NCBI GenBank assembly: GCA_023356515.1
Contig: JAKQYG010000205.1
Location: forward strand, 1 to 7,302
Source of the DNA: Trichodesmium sp. MAG_R04
GTDB taxonomy: Bacteria; Cyanobacteriota; Cyanobacteriia; Cyanobacteriales; Microcoleaceae
Length of the DNA stretch: 7,302 nt
Direction of reading: 5' to 3'
In this document: piece by piece, positions 1 through 6,760 of the stretch
How the letters are laid out: each line of letters opens with the position of its first letter
Position numbering within the stretch: the first letter of the stretch is position 1
Position numbers and translations under genes: made by a program
Notes under the pieces: generated by a model
What the model was told of the DNA's origin: nothing
The model's database searches: none
The model's input: the letters and a program-made list of their open reading frames with translations, nothing else

Positions 1-182
1 TCAACAAATCTAATAACCTTGCTGGCCAAGACTTCGTTTAGTTTGGAGGCTTCTTTTATAACGTTCCACCCAAAGAGACCCACCTGATGATTGAAAACCT
101 CTAGGGGTAGCGTCACTAAATCAAGCTGATTTTCTGTGTCATTCTCCACTAATCTTATTAGAAAACTAGGGGGATCTGACAT
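1..182 (-). CDS. hypothetical protein, 5' part only (runs off left edge)
   Basis: An uninterrupted minus-strand frame enters the window at its left edge. The proposed ATG at 182 begins MSDPPSFLIRLVENDTENQ, and about 60 residues are visible before the window ends. The same frame is open upstream to a stop near position 249, so an alternative start is possible, but no convincing Shine-Dalgarno site was seen. The other frames I followed through this stretch contain stops. The visible part is mixed hydrophobic and charged, with no signal peptide and no motif I recognise, and I assign no function. It could also be a gene fragment, since the neighbouring helicase piece is one. Confidence 0.35.
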   Translation of the reverse strand, partial: MSDPPSFLIRLVENDTENQLDLVTLPLEVFNHQVGLFGWNVIKEASKLNEVLASKVIRFV

Positions 183-552
183 CGGCTCTAATTCAACCCT
201 TGACTTCTTTTGAGGTGTCAGGCTAATTGCTGAATAAACGTTTTAGATACTTGAAGCTATCGAATTATATAAACAACGTTGGTTTTTGTCCAAATGATGT
301 AGCCAATTATATACTACTCCAATAGAATTATTGGCCATTTTGGATATGTTTTTCCTTTCGCTTTCCCCTAGTAATCCACCCAGATAGTGGCGGAATCCTG
401 TTTTTTGGGGTTAGTTTTTCCAACAATCATCAAACTTTTGGTAGTCCTGTATATGTAGTGATAAAATTACAGTGAAGCGATCGCTTCATTATAATGATTA
501 ATGAAATACCAAATAGCTCCTAGATGGTAATAAGCTTTTTAGAAAAGGATAA
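183..552. other. gene-poor gap with palindromes
   Basis: I see no credible gene in this 370-bp stretch. It holds a short perfect hairpin at 319-334 (CCAATA, loop GAAT, TATTGG) and two abutting palindromes at 473-497, listed separately. Stops are frequent in the frames I followed. It probably contains the promoter of the minus-strand gene at the left edge, but I could not pick out a convincing -10/-35 pair. Confidence 0.5.
473..488. repeat. 16-bp palindrome containing a HIP1 octamer
   Basis: TGAAGCGATCGCTTCA is a perfect 16-bp palindrome centred on the HIP1 octamer GCGATCGC (477-484). HIP1 is strongly over-represented in many cyanobacterial genomes, so it mainly serves as a taxonomic pointer. 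A second perfect palindrome, TCATTATAATGA (486-497), overlaps its right end. Confidence 0.8.
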
Positions 553-948
553 AGTCTTTCTGACCAACCGAGAAATTCTTTGCAGGACTACCCTAAAAAG
601 ATTATTGATTTATATACTATTCACTCAGGAAAAGGAGGTGAGGGGCACTATACTTTCATCATTTATCCTGAGAATATGCCAATTCAATATGAGAAACAAA
701 GTCGAGAGGAAAGGCAGCAAGAACAGCACATGATTTATGTGTCGCTGACTCGGTGTTTAGCACGGGCTAAAGGTGGTATTTTGTGGTTGGTTTTGGGGGA
801 TAAAAAGGGTGAGGTGGAATGGCCTATATGGCTACCTCATGATTATCGCAAGTTGTGGAAAGATGATAATCGTAGGCCATTAAGCCTTGATAGTTTTGAT
901 GATTTAGAGTTAGAATTAGATGATGATGATAGTGATTTTGATTTTTAG
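553..948 (+). pseudogene. UvrD/Rep-type SF1 helicase, C-terminal remnant
   Basis: This frame encodes what looks like the last 120-130 residues of a superfamily 1 DNA helicase. With a TTG at 580 taken as residue 1, TIHSGKG (13-19) matches helicase motif V, usually written T-x-H-x-x-K-G-x-E. QEQHMIYVSLTR (47-58) matches motif VI, which carries the arginine finger. The end is a very acidic tail (106-122, mostly Asp, Glu and Leu). Walker A, Walker B and motifs III-IV, which take several hundred residues in intact helicases, are missing. The frame is closed by a stop at 550-552 and I found no helicase-like sequence upstream. Motif VI reads LTRCLARAK rather than the common LTRAK, either a 12-bp insertion or a subfamily trait. 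It is most likely a dead 3' fragment; a small stand-alone protein from TTG is less likely. Confidence 0.6.
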
Positions 949-1185
949 TTGGCACGCTCATATCAGCTTCTCTAGTTTCAGCTCTGATAGATTAAAAGTT
1001 AAGTGTGGCGATCGCTCTCCAACAAACAAACCCGTAAGATTTAAACCCTGCGGGCTTTACAGCCAAGCGCGTACAATTTCGTTCCATTACTCTCACCTGT
1101 TACAAAACTTTACAACGCTGCACTTGGCTACGCGAACCTACTATTACCGCCATATAGCAATCTTGATTTATCTTTCCATAATATC
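949..1185. other. convergent intergenic gap with HIP1 site and inverted repeat
   Basis: This gap lies between the convergent 3' ends of the helicase remnant and the ATP-grasp gene. It contains a HIP1 octamer at 1008-1015 and a perfect 7-bp inverted repeat, AGCCAAG (1061-1067) and CTTGGCT (1123-1129), 55 bp apart. A frame open on the plus strand here is low-complexity and overlaps the helicase tail; I do not regard it as a gene. Confidence 0.5.
1031..1054 (+). terminator. weak hairpin, possible terminator after helicase remnant
   Basis: CCCGTA (1031-1036) can pair with TGCGGG (1049-1054) to give a six-pair stem, one pair being G-U on the plus-strand RNA, around a 12-nt loop. CTTT follows. The stem is short and there is no real U-tract, so this is a tentative call. 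Confidence 0.2.
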
Positions 1186-2739
1186 TTAATTCATAACTAG
1201 ATTCACCAACGGCGAAACTTCTTTATTAATTGCGACAATAGCTTTATCGTAAATATCTGTAGCTTCTTTCATAGAGTTACCTATACTCATCATTCCAAAA
1301 CGTCCAAATTCTGATAACGAACTCATTAAATAAAAAACTATTCCTTTTTCTGAATGTGAATCATAATTTAAGTGATGATATTCAATAATGTCGATTAATT
1401 GGTTAGGTAGTAATCCTTTGTATATATCTTTTTTTAAGTTGTCTGATGATATATAATATTTTGGCTTCCCACTTTGACTATAAAAAATAGTATCTTCGTT
1501 CATAAAACCATTCGTCAACGATTGAAGAATCAAAATTGGATGTGTTGTTCCTCCTTTGCGGAGATTAATTTCAATTGCATTTAGTTCCCAAAAATAGCTA
1601 TTAGTGTCAGATAATTTTTTAAAAGCTATAAAATCAACACTAAAGCAATCTAAAGCTCCTTTCTCTGCTAGGTTTTTTCCAATAGAAAGACCTAGTCTAC
1701 ATAATATCTTTTGATACTCAATATTTGCGGGAAAGTGAGAACCAATGAAAGTTTGACTCTCAGGGTTCATAAATACTTGTTCCTGAGTTGAAAGTATCTT
1801 TACTTCTCCACTAGGCATAATACAGCCCTGAAAACTAGGAGATTGTTTATCTATTCCTTCAAGGAATTCTTCAACAATTGCACCTGATTCTAAAATACGA
1901 TTTTTAAATGTATCCCACGTTTCATTTTGCGCTTGGAATTGCAAAAAGTGTAAATTTTGTTCAATTTTTTTTACCAGAACCTTATGAGATATTTGAGCTA
2001 AATCATCATCAAAAATTATTTTTAAGCTCAATATTGCATTGCCTAAACCAATAAAACCTTCATTTAGCTTTATTATTACTTTTTTTAAACCAGGACTATT
2101 TTCCCATAGGCAAGCTATAGATTCAGACAAATCACTTATATTGTAAATCAATCTACTACCTGGAGGATGTAAAATTTGACAATCGCTAAAAATCTGGCGA
2201 CTACCTGCTTTTGTACCCAAAAAAGATAAATTAGGACTTGAAGCAACAACAGGAATTCCCAATTGCTCTGAAAGAGAACATTCCATATTTGTTGAATTAT
2301 AACTAACCATGAAAGCTCTATCTAGATTTAGTTTTTGTCGTAGTTCTTGAATAAATCTAGGTCTTTCAAGAATTTTCTGAGTCAAAGCTTTTGGAGAGGA
2401 ATCACAAATTGAAAGACATATAAAGTTATCACACTCATTAATAGAAGAAACATCTAGCATAGTTTTTGCATAATAATTCAATATACTAGGGTGTAGTGGT
2501 TGTGACATAATGTAGAATAAGCGAACATTAGGCTTTTTCAGCCAAGCCAGGCACGGTGGCAGTAGTCTTTCTTCAAGATGATGAAACCCAGTAACCTTCT
2601 TTGCATCTCTTTCATCTAGCGTTATTGATGGAACAACAAGGATATCACTACCAAAAAAATGAGTTTTTTCAATCTCAGTCCAACATGCGCGAAGCTTGTT
2701 TTGAAGTTCTTCAAATGTTCGACTTTTGTTTAAATTCAT
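1186..2739 (-). CDS. ATP-grasp peptide/amide ligase, PGM1-like
   Basis: The 517-residue product has the layout of the ligase PGM1 from pheganomycin biosynthesis. Such enzymes use ATP to activate a carboxylate as an acyl phosphate and couple it to an amine or peptide N-terminus. An N-terminal pre-grasp domain occupies about 25-170, including SDILVVPSITLDER and HHLEERLLPPCLAWL. The ATP-binding region starts near LGTKAGSR (174-181). The flexible loop is KLNEGFIGLGN (224-234). Acidic metal ligands are likely Asp369 in LDCFSVDF and Glu390/Asn392 in ELNAIEINLRKGGTTHP. The C-terminal PGM1_C-type domain (about 455-505) carries KGIVFYLMSSLSEFGRFGM. All expected ATP-grasp elements are present, so it looks active. 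It follows the DUF2817 gene by 50 bp and is the last gene of the cluster. The ATG at 2739 has no clear Shine-Dalgarno site. The substrate is unknown; an N-acyl amino acid made by the upstream acyltransferase is my inference. Confidence 0.85.
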   Translation of the reverse strand: MNLNKSRTFEELQNKLRACWTEIEKTHFFGSDILVVPSITLDERDAKKVTGFHHLEERLLPPCLAWLKKPNVRLFYIMSQPLHPSILNYYAKTMLDVSSINECDNFICLSICDSSPKALTQKILERPRFIQELRQKLNLDRAFMVSYNSTNMECSLSEQLGIPVVASSPNLSFLGTKAGSRQIFSDCQILHPPGSRLIYNISDLSESIACLWENSPGLKKVIIKLNEGFIGLGNAILSLKIIFDDDLAQISHKVLVKKIEQNLHFLQFQAQNETWDTFKNRILESGAIVEEFLEGIDKQSPSFQGCIMPSGEVKILSTQEQVFMNPESQTFIGSHFPANIEYQKILCRLGLSIGKNLAEKGALDCFSVDFIAFKKLSDTNSYFWELNAIEINLRKGGTTHPILILQSLTNGFMNEDTIFYSQSGKPKYYISSDNLKKDIYKGLLPNQLIDIIEYHHLNYDSHSEKGIVFYLMSSLSEFGRFGMMSIGNSMKEATDIYDKAIVAINKEVSPLVNLVMN

Positions 2740-2789
2740 AGTTTATAGTTTACTGTGTAGCTATATATTAATAACGTAATAATAAGGTA

Positions 2790-3876
2790 TTAAGAGATAA
2801 ATTTAGTTGATTGGTGTATTAATTGAACTCCTTTAAACAAAACTTTTTTTCTCCATATATTTGAAGAAGGATAAAAAGCCTCTTTAATTCTAATTTTAAC
2901 TGATGAATACGACTTATCATTTTTACCATAATGATAATTTCTATTTTCTTCTCGTAATGCAAAGAGAATCAAAATAGGTGAAACAGTGCCAAACTCTTGT
3001 GTTAAGAAATTAACTTTTGCTTGATGTAAAAGCTGAGGAATAGCTTGAGAAATACTACCTTTTATGTTATAGGCTACAGATTTCTGTGGGTTTTGTATTT
3101 TTATTCTTTCTTTACCAAAGTGTTTTTGAAGTTTTTCAAAATATTTAGGAGAACAATTTTCTTCTATAAGAAGTAAATCATTTGCAAAACTACCTAAACC
3201 TGTATGAACGTCTATGGCACAAATATTCTCTACTGAAGATAAATTTTTGAGAAGCCACTCCTTATAATTTACTAATTCTTCCTGAATTTCCATTCCTCCA
3301 AAAAAATAATCCTTTTGGAAAATCATATTGACCAGTTGCTATTGCTTGCTTAACGGGTACAAAGCCATATTTAAGAATTATTGCTAATGCTCTTAGAAAA
3401 AATAAATCAAATACGGCAGGACAATCAGGATTTATTAAGGAATTAATCTTACTATAAATATCGGGAGAACCAGAATACTCATCACTGGAAAATAAAAAAT
3501 TTCGGTTTAAATCAACGTTTAAACCATTAACACGACGCAAATTTATCATTCCATAAGGATTTAAGCAATGTACTAGAATTAATGCATATTCATTGCTTAA
3601 GACAGGTAAATTATTTAAGACACAGGTTTGTATGGCTGAACCAACAAACCCCTCTACTCCATGTAAACCCGACGAATGCAAAATTACGTTGCGAGGCTTG
3701 GGATTTCCTAACCATGCTATATCAGTATATAAAGAATTATTTCGGCAATCTTGAGAGTTTAGTTCGATTGTTTCAAGTTTTGCATTTGCAACTTTTGCAG
3801 CATCACAAAATTTATTTCTGGCTTCATTATAGGTTTCAGAGAAATATTTTAAATCATAGAAGTGTGAAATAATCAT
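2790..3876 (-). pseudogene. DUF2817 / M14-like zinc hydrolase, single-base frameshift
   Basis: Two overlapping frames together give one 361-residue DUF2817 protein, a family related to M14 carboxypeptidases that hydrolyse amide bonds. Frame one (ATG at 3876) carries YFSETYNEARNKF near the N-terminus, the zinc motif HGVEG (His72, Glu75) and NVDLNRNF (120-127). It then leaves the family at FPKGLFF and runs to a false end. Frame two carries the rest: GGMEIQ, DVHTGLG with the third zinc-ligand His (about residue 224 of the joined protein) and TQEFGT with the likely catalytic Glu (about 294). Removing one base from the seven-A run at 3300-3306 (T on the coding strand) restores GLFFGGMEIQ. Neither half alone holds a full active site. 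Causes could be true inactivation, homopolymer slippage during transcription, or a sequencing error. The ATG inside frame two (3326) is not a natural start. The ligase gene follows after 50 bp. Confidence 0.85.
3300..3306 (-). other. seven-base homopolymer at frameshift point
   Basis: Seven consecutive A on the plus strand (T on the coding strand) lie exactly where the DUF2817 reading frame changes. Six bases would keep the frame continuous through GLFFGGMEIQ. The shift needed on the mRNA is +1 (or loss of one U), so this is not a classical -1 ribosomal slippery site. Confidence 0.85.
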
Positions 3877-3924
3877 ATATAAATTAAAGACAGAAAAAAG
3901 TAGAAGATAGTAATTAGATAAAAA

Positions 3925-3971
3925 TTAAAACCCCAACTAATTGCCAACAACATATGAAGTTGGAGTTTTAA
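3925..3971 (-). terminator. terminator-like hairpin between desaturase D1 and DUF2817 gene
   Basis: The arms 3925-3937 (TTAAAACCCCAAC) and 3959-3971 (GTTGGAGTTTTAA) pair over 13 positions around a 21-nt loop. The single imperfect position is a G-U pair in the minus-strand RNA but a C-A mismatch in the plus-strand RNA, which favours function in the minus-strand transcript. In that direction the stem ends in GTTTTAA and is followed by ATTTTTATC, a reasonable U-tract. It sits about 50 bp after the D1 stop codon. It would end or attenuate the D2-acyltransferase-D1 transcript before the DUF2817 and ligase genes. Confidence 0.55.
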
Positions 3972-4022
3972 ATCCTGAATGGTAAAATTTTAAATAAACT
4001 CTTCTCTCATAATTTATGAAAA

Positions 4023-4991
4023 TTACTTCCCATTTGGATAATTAGACCATGCATAAGTTAATTCAGCAAAAGGAGCGAAATCTATATTTATCCCTTCTTG
4101 ATTATATACACCATTATCTCTAAGCAAAGCATGAAGAAACGGTAAACGATACATTGGTATTCCTGGGTATAAATGATGTTCTAAATGAAAGTTTCCACCA
4201 AAATAAAGAATAGTAGTTAAAGGAGAAACTATACTTCGAGAAGCATATAATTCTTCTTTTCCAGTTCCTCCATGTTGGATAAAAACAGTAAAACCATTTG
4301 CAAAAAGGGCAACTAAATTAGGTATCCATATTCCTACTAGAGCATAAATAGGATTATAAATAGAAATCATAATATAAGATGATAACCAAAAAATTGAAAA
4401 AATTATATTCAAAAAACTAGCAACCTTTATACTTCTGCTATTTAACCCAATTTTGCAATCATAAGTTAGAGGTTTCCCTAAAGCCATTTTGATTGTATTT
4501 GACCAGTAATGCGGAAGTCGTGACGGAAATGCGAAAAAAAGTCGATTTAAGAAACCTTTCGATTTATCATACCTACTGTAATGCATTACATCAGGATCTG
4601 AAGATTGATTGATGAATCTGTGATGATACCAATGAGAAACTGAAAATCCCATTTCCATAAAACCAATCACACAAGATGAAAAAAAACACCCCATGATAAC
4701 ACTTATAAACTTGTTTTTGCTAAGAGTAAAATGTGTACCATCATGCCCTAAGTTTCCCATCAAACGTAAACCTCCTAAAGATAAAAACAAAAGGAATGGG
4801 AATAAAATTACCTTAATAAAAATGTTTAAGTTAGATATAAGTAACTCATAAATTAAATAACCTACACCAAAGTACATTAAGCATGCATATAGTACGAAAA
4901 TTAAAGTTCCTAAAATAGAAGGACGATGCATTTCACGAATTTTATCGATTACTTCACTGTTAAGCGAAGAACCTAAAGCCTTGTTGTTCAT
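4023..4991 (-). CDS. membrane fatty acid desaturase (D1)
   Basis: The 322-residue integral membrane protein has the three histidine boxes of the di-iron membrane fatty acid desaturase/hydroxylase superfamily: HDGTH (83-87), HWYHH (120-124) and HLEHH (269-273). A further His in FIQHGG (240) may also bind iron. Hydrophobic stretches at about 27-52, 56-78, 98-116, 190-211 and 214-238 are consistent with the usual four-helix membrane core plus interfacial segments. The family removes hydrogens from, or hydroxylates, acyl chains on lipids, CoA or ACP; chain position and carrier cannot be read from sequence. It starts 49 bp after the acyltransferase stop, which implies co-transcription, with only a weak AGGA upstream of its ATG. 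It differs clearly from D2 in length and in box context. A hydroxylase or acetylenase activity remains possible. Confidence 0.85.
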   Translation of the reverse strand: MNNKALGSSLNSEVIDKIREMHRPSILGTLIFVLYACLMYFGVGYLIYELLISNLNIFIKVILFPFLLFLSLGGLRLMGNLGHDGTHFTLSKNKFISVIMGCFFSSCVIGFMEMGFSVSHWYHHRFINQSSDPDVMHYSRYDKSKGFLNRLFFAFPSRLPHYWSNTIKMALGKPLTYDCKIGLNSRSIKVASFLNIIFSIFWLSSYIMISIYNPIYALVGIWIPNLVALFANGFTVFIQHGGTGKEELYASRSIVSPLTTILYFGGNFHLEHHLYPGIPMYRLPFLHALLRDNGVYNQEGINIDFAPFAELTYAWSNYPNGK

Positions 4992-5040
4992 AACTAAAAT
5001 ATCCTAAATTATTTACATTGATATTATTATAGTTTACAGT

Positions 5041-5646
5041 TTAATTTAAAATGAATTCAAGTAGTTTTCTTTTTTCACCTTTAGCCTCTCTATATATATT
5101 GTACAATTTAGAAATTTCAAGAAGAATTAAAGAACTCTCTGGACTATTTGCAAAACGGCTATCTTTGTATGGTCCAAATATTTCAATAAAACCAACTTGA
5201 TGATAAAAACCCTTAAGATGGTTTTTTTTATCAAGGAATATGTCAGCTAGTATATAGTTTGCATTAATTTTTTTAATAGTATATTTAAGAGCCTCCCGCA
5301 TTAAGTATAATACAACATTACTTCTACGAAATTCTGGTAAAACTATCATATGACCCAATTCTACAACTTTACCCTTATTTTTCCAATTATCAATATTTGT
5401 AACTTCATCACAAGGAAGACCAATAGGAGAATCTTGGATAACTTTAATAGTTCCAATAGCCTTGTCTCTACAGAAAGCAATAAAATATGTTGAATAAGAG
5501 CTGTATCTATCAAAAGATTCTGCAAAATCGTCTACACTGCCAATTCTTTTCTCTTCACTAATGTAGACTTCTGCTCTTAATTTCAATATATCTACTAATC
5601 CTTGTTCATCTGCTTTGATGACTTTAAAATTATTTGATTTCAACAT
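5041..5646 (-). CDS. LuxI/FeeM-like N-acyltransferase (GNAT fold)
   Basis: The 201-residue protein matches the pattern shared by acyl-homoserine-lactone synthases and the N-acyl amino acid synthase FeeM. Near the N-terminus is LRAEVYISEEKR (23-34), where Arg24 fits the conserved Arg of the family. The acidic DDFAESFD follows (39-46), then a central strand YFIAFCRDKAIGTIKVI (54-70). The GNAT-like core is VVELGHMIVLPEFRR (95-108 region), in which Glu97 is a candidate catalytic or substrate-positioning residue, followed by a helix and a FYHQVGFIEIFGPY segment (147-160). These enzymes move a fatty acyl group from acyl-ACP (sometimes acyl-CoA) to an amine such as an amino acid. A good Shine-Dalgarno AGGAG (5656-5660) lies 9 nt before the ATG. 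It sits between two desaturases, 47 bp after D2 and 49 bp before D1, which fits a role in making an unsaturated N-acyl product. A generic GNAT acting on acetyl-CoA is less likely given this context. Confidence 0.7.
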   Translation of the reverse strand: MLKSNNFKVIKADEQGLVDILKLRAEVYISEEKRIGSVDDFAESFDRYSSYSTYFIAFCRDKAIGTIKVIQDSPIGLPCDEVTNIDNWKNKGKVVELGHMIVLPEFRRSNVVLYLMREALKYTIKKINANYILADIFLDKKNHLKGFYHQVGFIEIFGPYKDSRFANSPESSLILLEISKLYNIYREAKGEKRKLLEFILN

Positions 5647-5655
5647 AATAAAAAA

Positions 5656-5660
5656 CTCCT
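5656..5660 (-). promoter_or_regulatory. Shine-Dalgarno site of the acyltransferase gene
   Basis: AGGAG on the minus strand lies 9 nt upstream of the ATG at 5646 and supports that start. The D1, DUF2817 and ligase starts lack a comparable site. Confidence 0.65.
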
Positions 5661-5693
5661 ACTTGAGTAAATAAACCAAATCAGTATAACCAT

Positions 5694-6587
5694 TTATATA
5701 TGATAAAAAAGAAATCTGTAAAAGTGGAAATATGAAATTGAATAATAAGACAGATTCTTCTTGATTTTTTTATTAACTAAATGCAAATTCTTAAAAGAAA
5801 CTTTTGGATAAGTATGGTGTTCTACATGATAATTATTGCTATTTACAATAAATCTAATCAATGGATTGGTTTGAATAGAACGTGTATTTTTGGTTACATC
5901 TCTCGTATCTTTCTGACATCCTATGTGTTCTGGTAACTCTATTAAAAAATGAAAAACTTCACCAAATACAAGCCAAGGAATAAACCATATTTTTACAAAT
6001 AAAAAAGTATGATTTATGATGTCATATAATACTGCACTTATCGAAATAACTAATAACAAGATATATTCTATAAGTACACTCTGTTGTAATTTATGGCTAT
6101 GTATAGAGAATGGATATTTACTCTTTAAAAAAGATACCAATGAGAATAAGAAGTGAGGAACTCTTGATAAATTCCATGCTCTTATTATAAATAGGTGCCA
6201 ATTTTTTAGAGAAGCATCTTTGTAATCAAAAAGTTCTGCATCCTCTGCTGTTCCTAGATATTTATGATGATGTAAATGTTGACACTTATAGTGGGTGTAT
6301 GAAACAAGCATTGGAACTCCTAAAAAGAATCCAAAAAATCTGTTTAACAGGTCTAAGTGAAACATATTACCATGTAAAACTTCATGCTGTAATTCTAAAC
6401 CATGAGCAAAAAGCAAACCTAGTAAAATTTCTAATACAAACAAAATCCCAATGTTATTTGAGCTAATTATTATAAATATAAAAATCAGCAAAAATATAAA
6501 GTAGTTTAACAACTTTAAAAGAGAATCAATATAGTTCAATTTAGATAATATAACTAATTCACTAGAATTAATTCGAGTTAAATTCAT
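5694..6587 (-). CDS. membrane fatty acid desaturase (D2), first gene of cluster
   Basis: This 297-residue membrane protein is a second member of the histidine-box desaturase superfamily. It carries HEVLH (68-72), HLHHH (104-108, with another His at 99) and HVEHH (254-258), plus ELPEHIGC (217-224), an element common before the third box in soluble-tail-poor bacterial desaturases and hydroxylases. Strongly hydrophobic stretches are at about 25-60, 82-97, 170-190 and 196-216. The chosen ATG (6587) has an AAGGAG site 5 nt upstream; a GTG two codons earlier overlaps that site and is unlikely to be the start. The acyltransferase gene follows after 47 bp. The likely role is unsaturation or hydroxylation of the acyl chain that the acyltransferase transfers; carrier and position are unknown. 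The C-terminus is short, basic and aromatic (IKKNLSYYSISYFHFYRF). Confidence 0.85.
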   Translation of the reverse strand: MNLTRINSSELVILSKLNYIDSLLKLLNYFIFLLIFIFIIISSNNIGILFVLEILLGLLFAHGLELQHEVLHGNMFHLDLLNRFFGFFLGVPMLVSYTHYKCQHLHHHKYLGTAEDAELFDYKDASLKNWHLFIIRAWNLSRVPHFLFSLVSFLKSKYPFSIHSHKLQQSVLIEYILLLVISISAVLYDIINHTFLFVKIWFIPWLVFGEVFHFLIELPEHIGCQKDTRDVTKNTRSIQTNPLIRFIVNSNNYHVEHHTYPKVSFKNLHLVNKKIKKNLSYYSISYFHFYRFLFYHI

Positions 6588-6592
6588 AAACA

Positions 6593-6598
6593 CTCCTT
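6593..6598 (-). promoter_or_regulatory. Shine-Dalgarno site that fixes the D2 start
   Basis: AAGGAG on the minus strand ends 5 nt before the ATG at 6587. The alternative GTG codon at 6591-6593 overlaps this site, so the ATG is the more credible start. Confidence 0.7.
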
Positions 6599-6760
6599 GC
6601 CAAAAATACAGAATACAGCTTTTAAATACATTCGACTTTTTTCGTAATGTTTGGCCTTAGAGACCATTTATAAAGTAAATCTTTAGGAAGTTAGGCGACG
6701 CAGCATAAGGAGCTTGAGCAGCAATTGTACAAGAAACCCCGTTAAGGTATTTGCGATTAC

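Noticed and set aside
524..733. Plus-strand frame of 69 residues starting MVISFLEKDK
   Set aside because: It overlaps the helicase remnant, whose frame carries motifs V and VI, and has no helicase signature itself; a piece of an upstream frame-shifted helicase part is conceivable but not supported.
920..1189. Plus-strand frame of 89 residues
   Set aside because: It starts inside the Asp-rich tail of the helicase remnant, has low-complexity Ser/Tyr/His content and crosses the HIP1 and inverted-repeat region; it looks like chance.
2740..2789. Shared 11-mer (TTATAGTTTAC) in the gap before the ligase gene and in the 4992-5040 gap
   Set aside because: It is short and AT-rich, and placed differently relative to the genes (just before a start versus just after a stop); chance is sufficient.
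2790..3326. Stand-alone 178-residue protein from the ATG at 3326
   Set aside because: Its first nine residues come from the wrong frame of the DUF2817 N-terminal half, and the family signature only starts at FFGGMEIQ; it is the 3' half of a frameshifted gene.
3582..3872. Plus-strand frame of 96 residues
   Set aside because: It lies antisense within the DUF2817 gene, whose zinc motifs are clear; it has no recognisable domain.
6588..6593. GTG start for desaturase D2
   Set aside because: The GTG overlaps the AAGGAG site; the ATG at 6587 has correct spacing.
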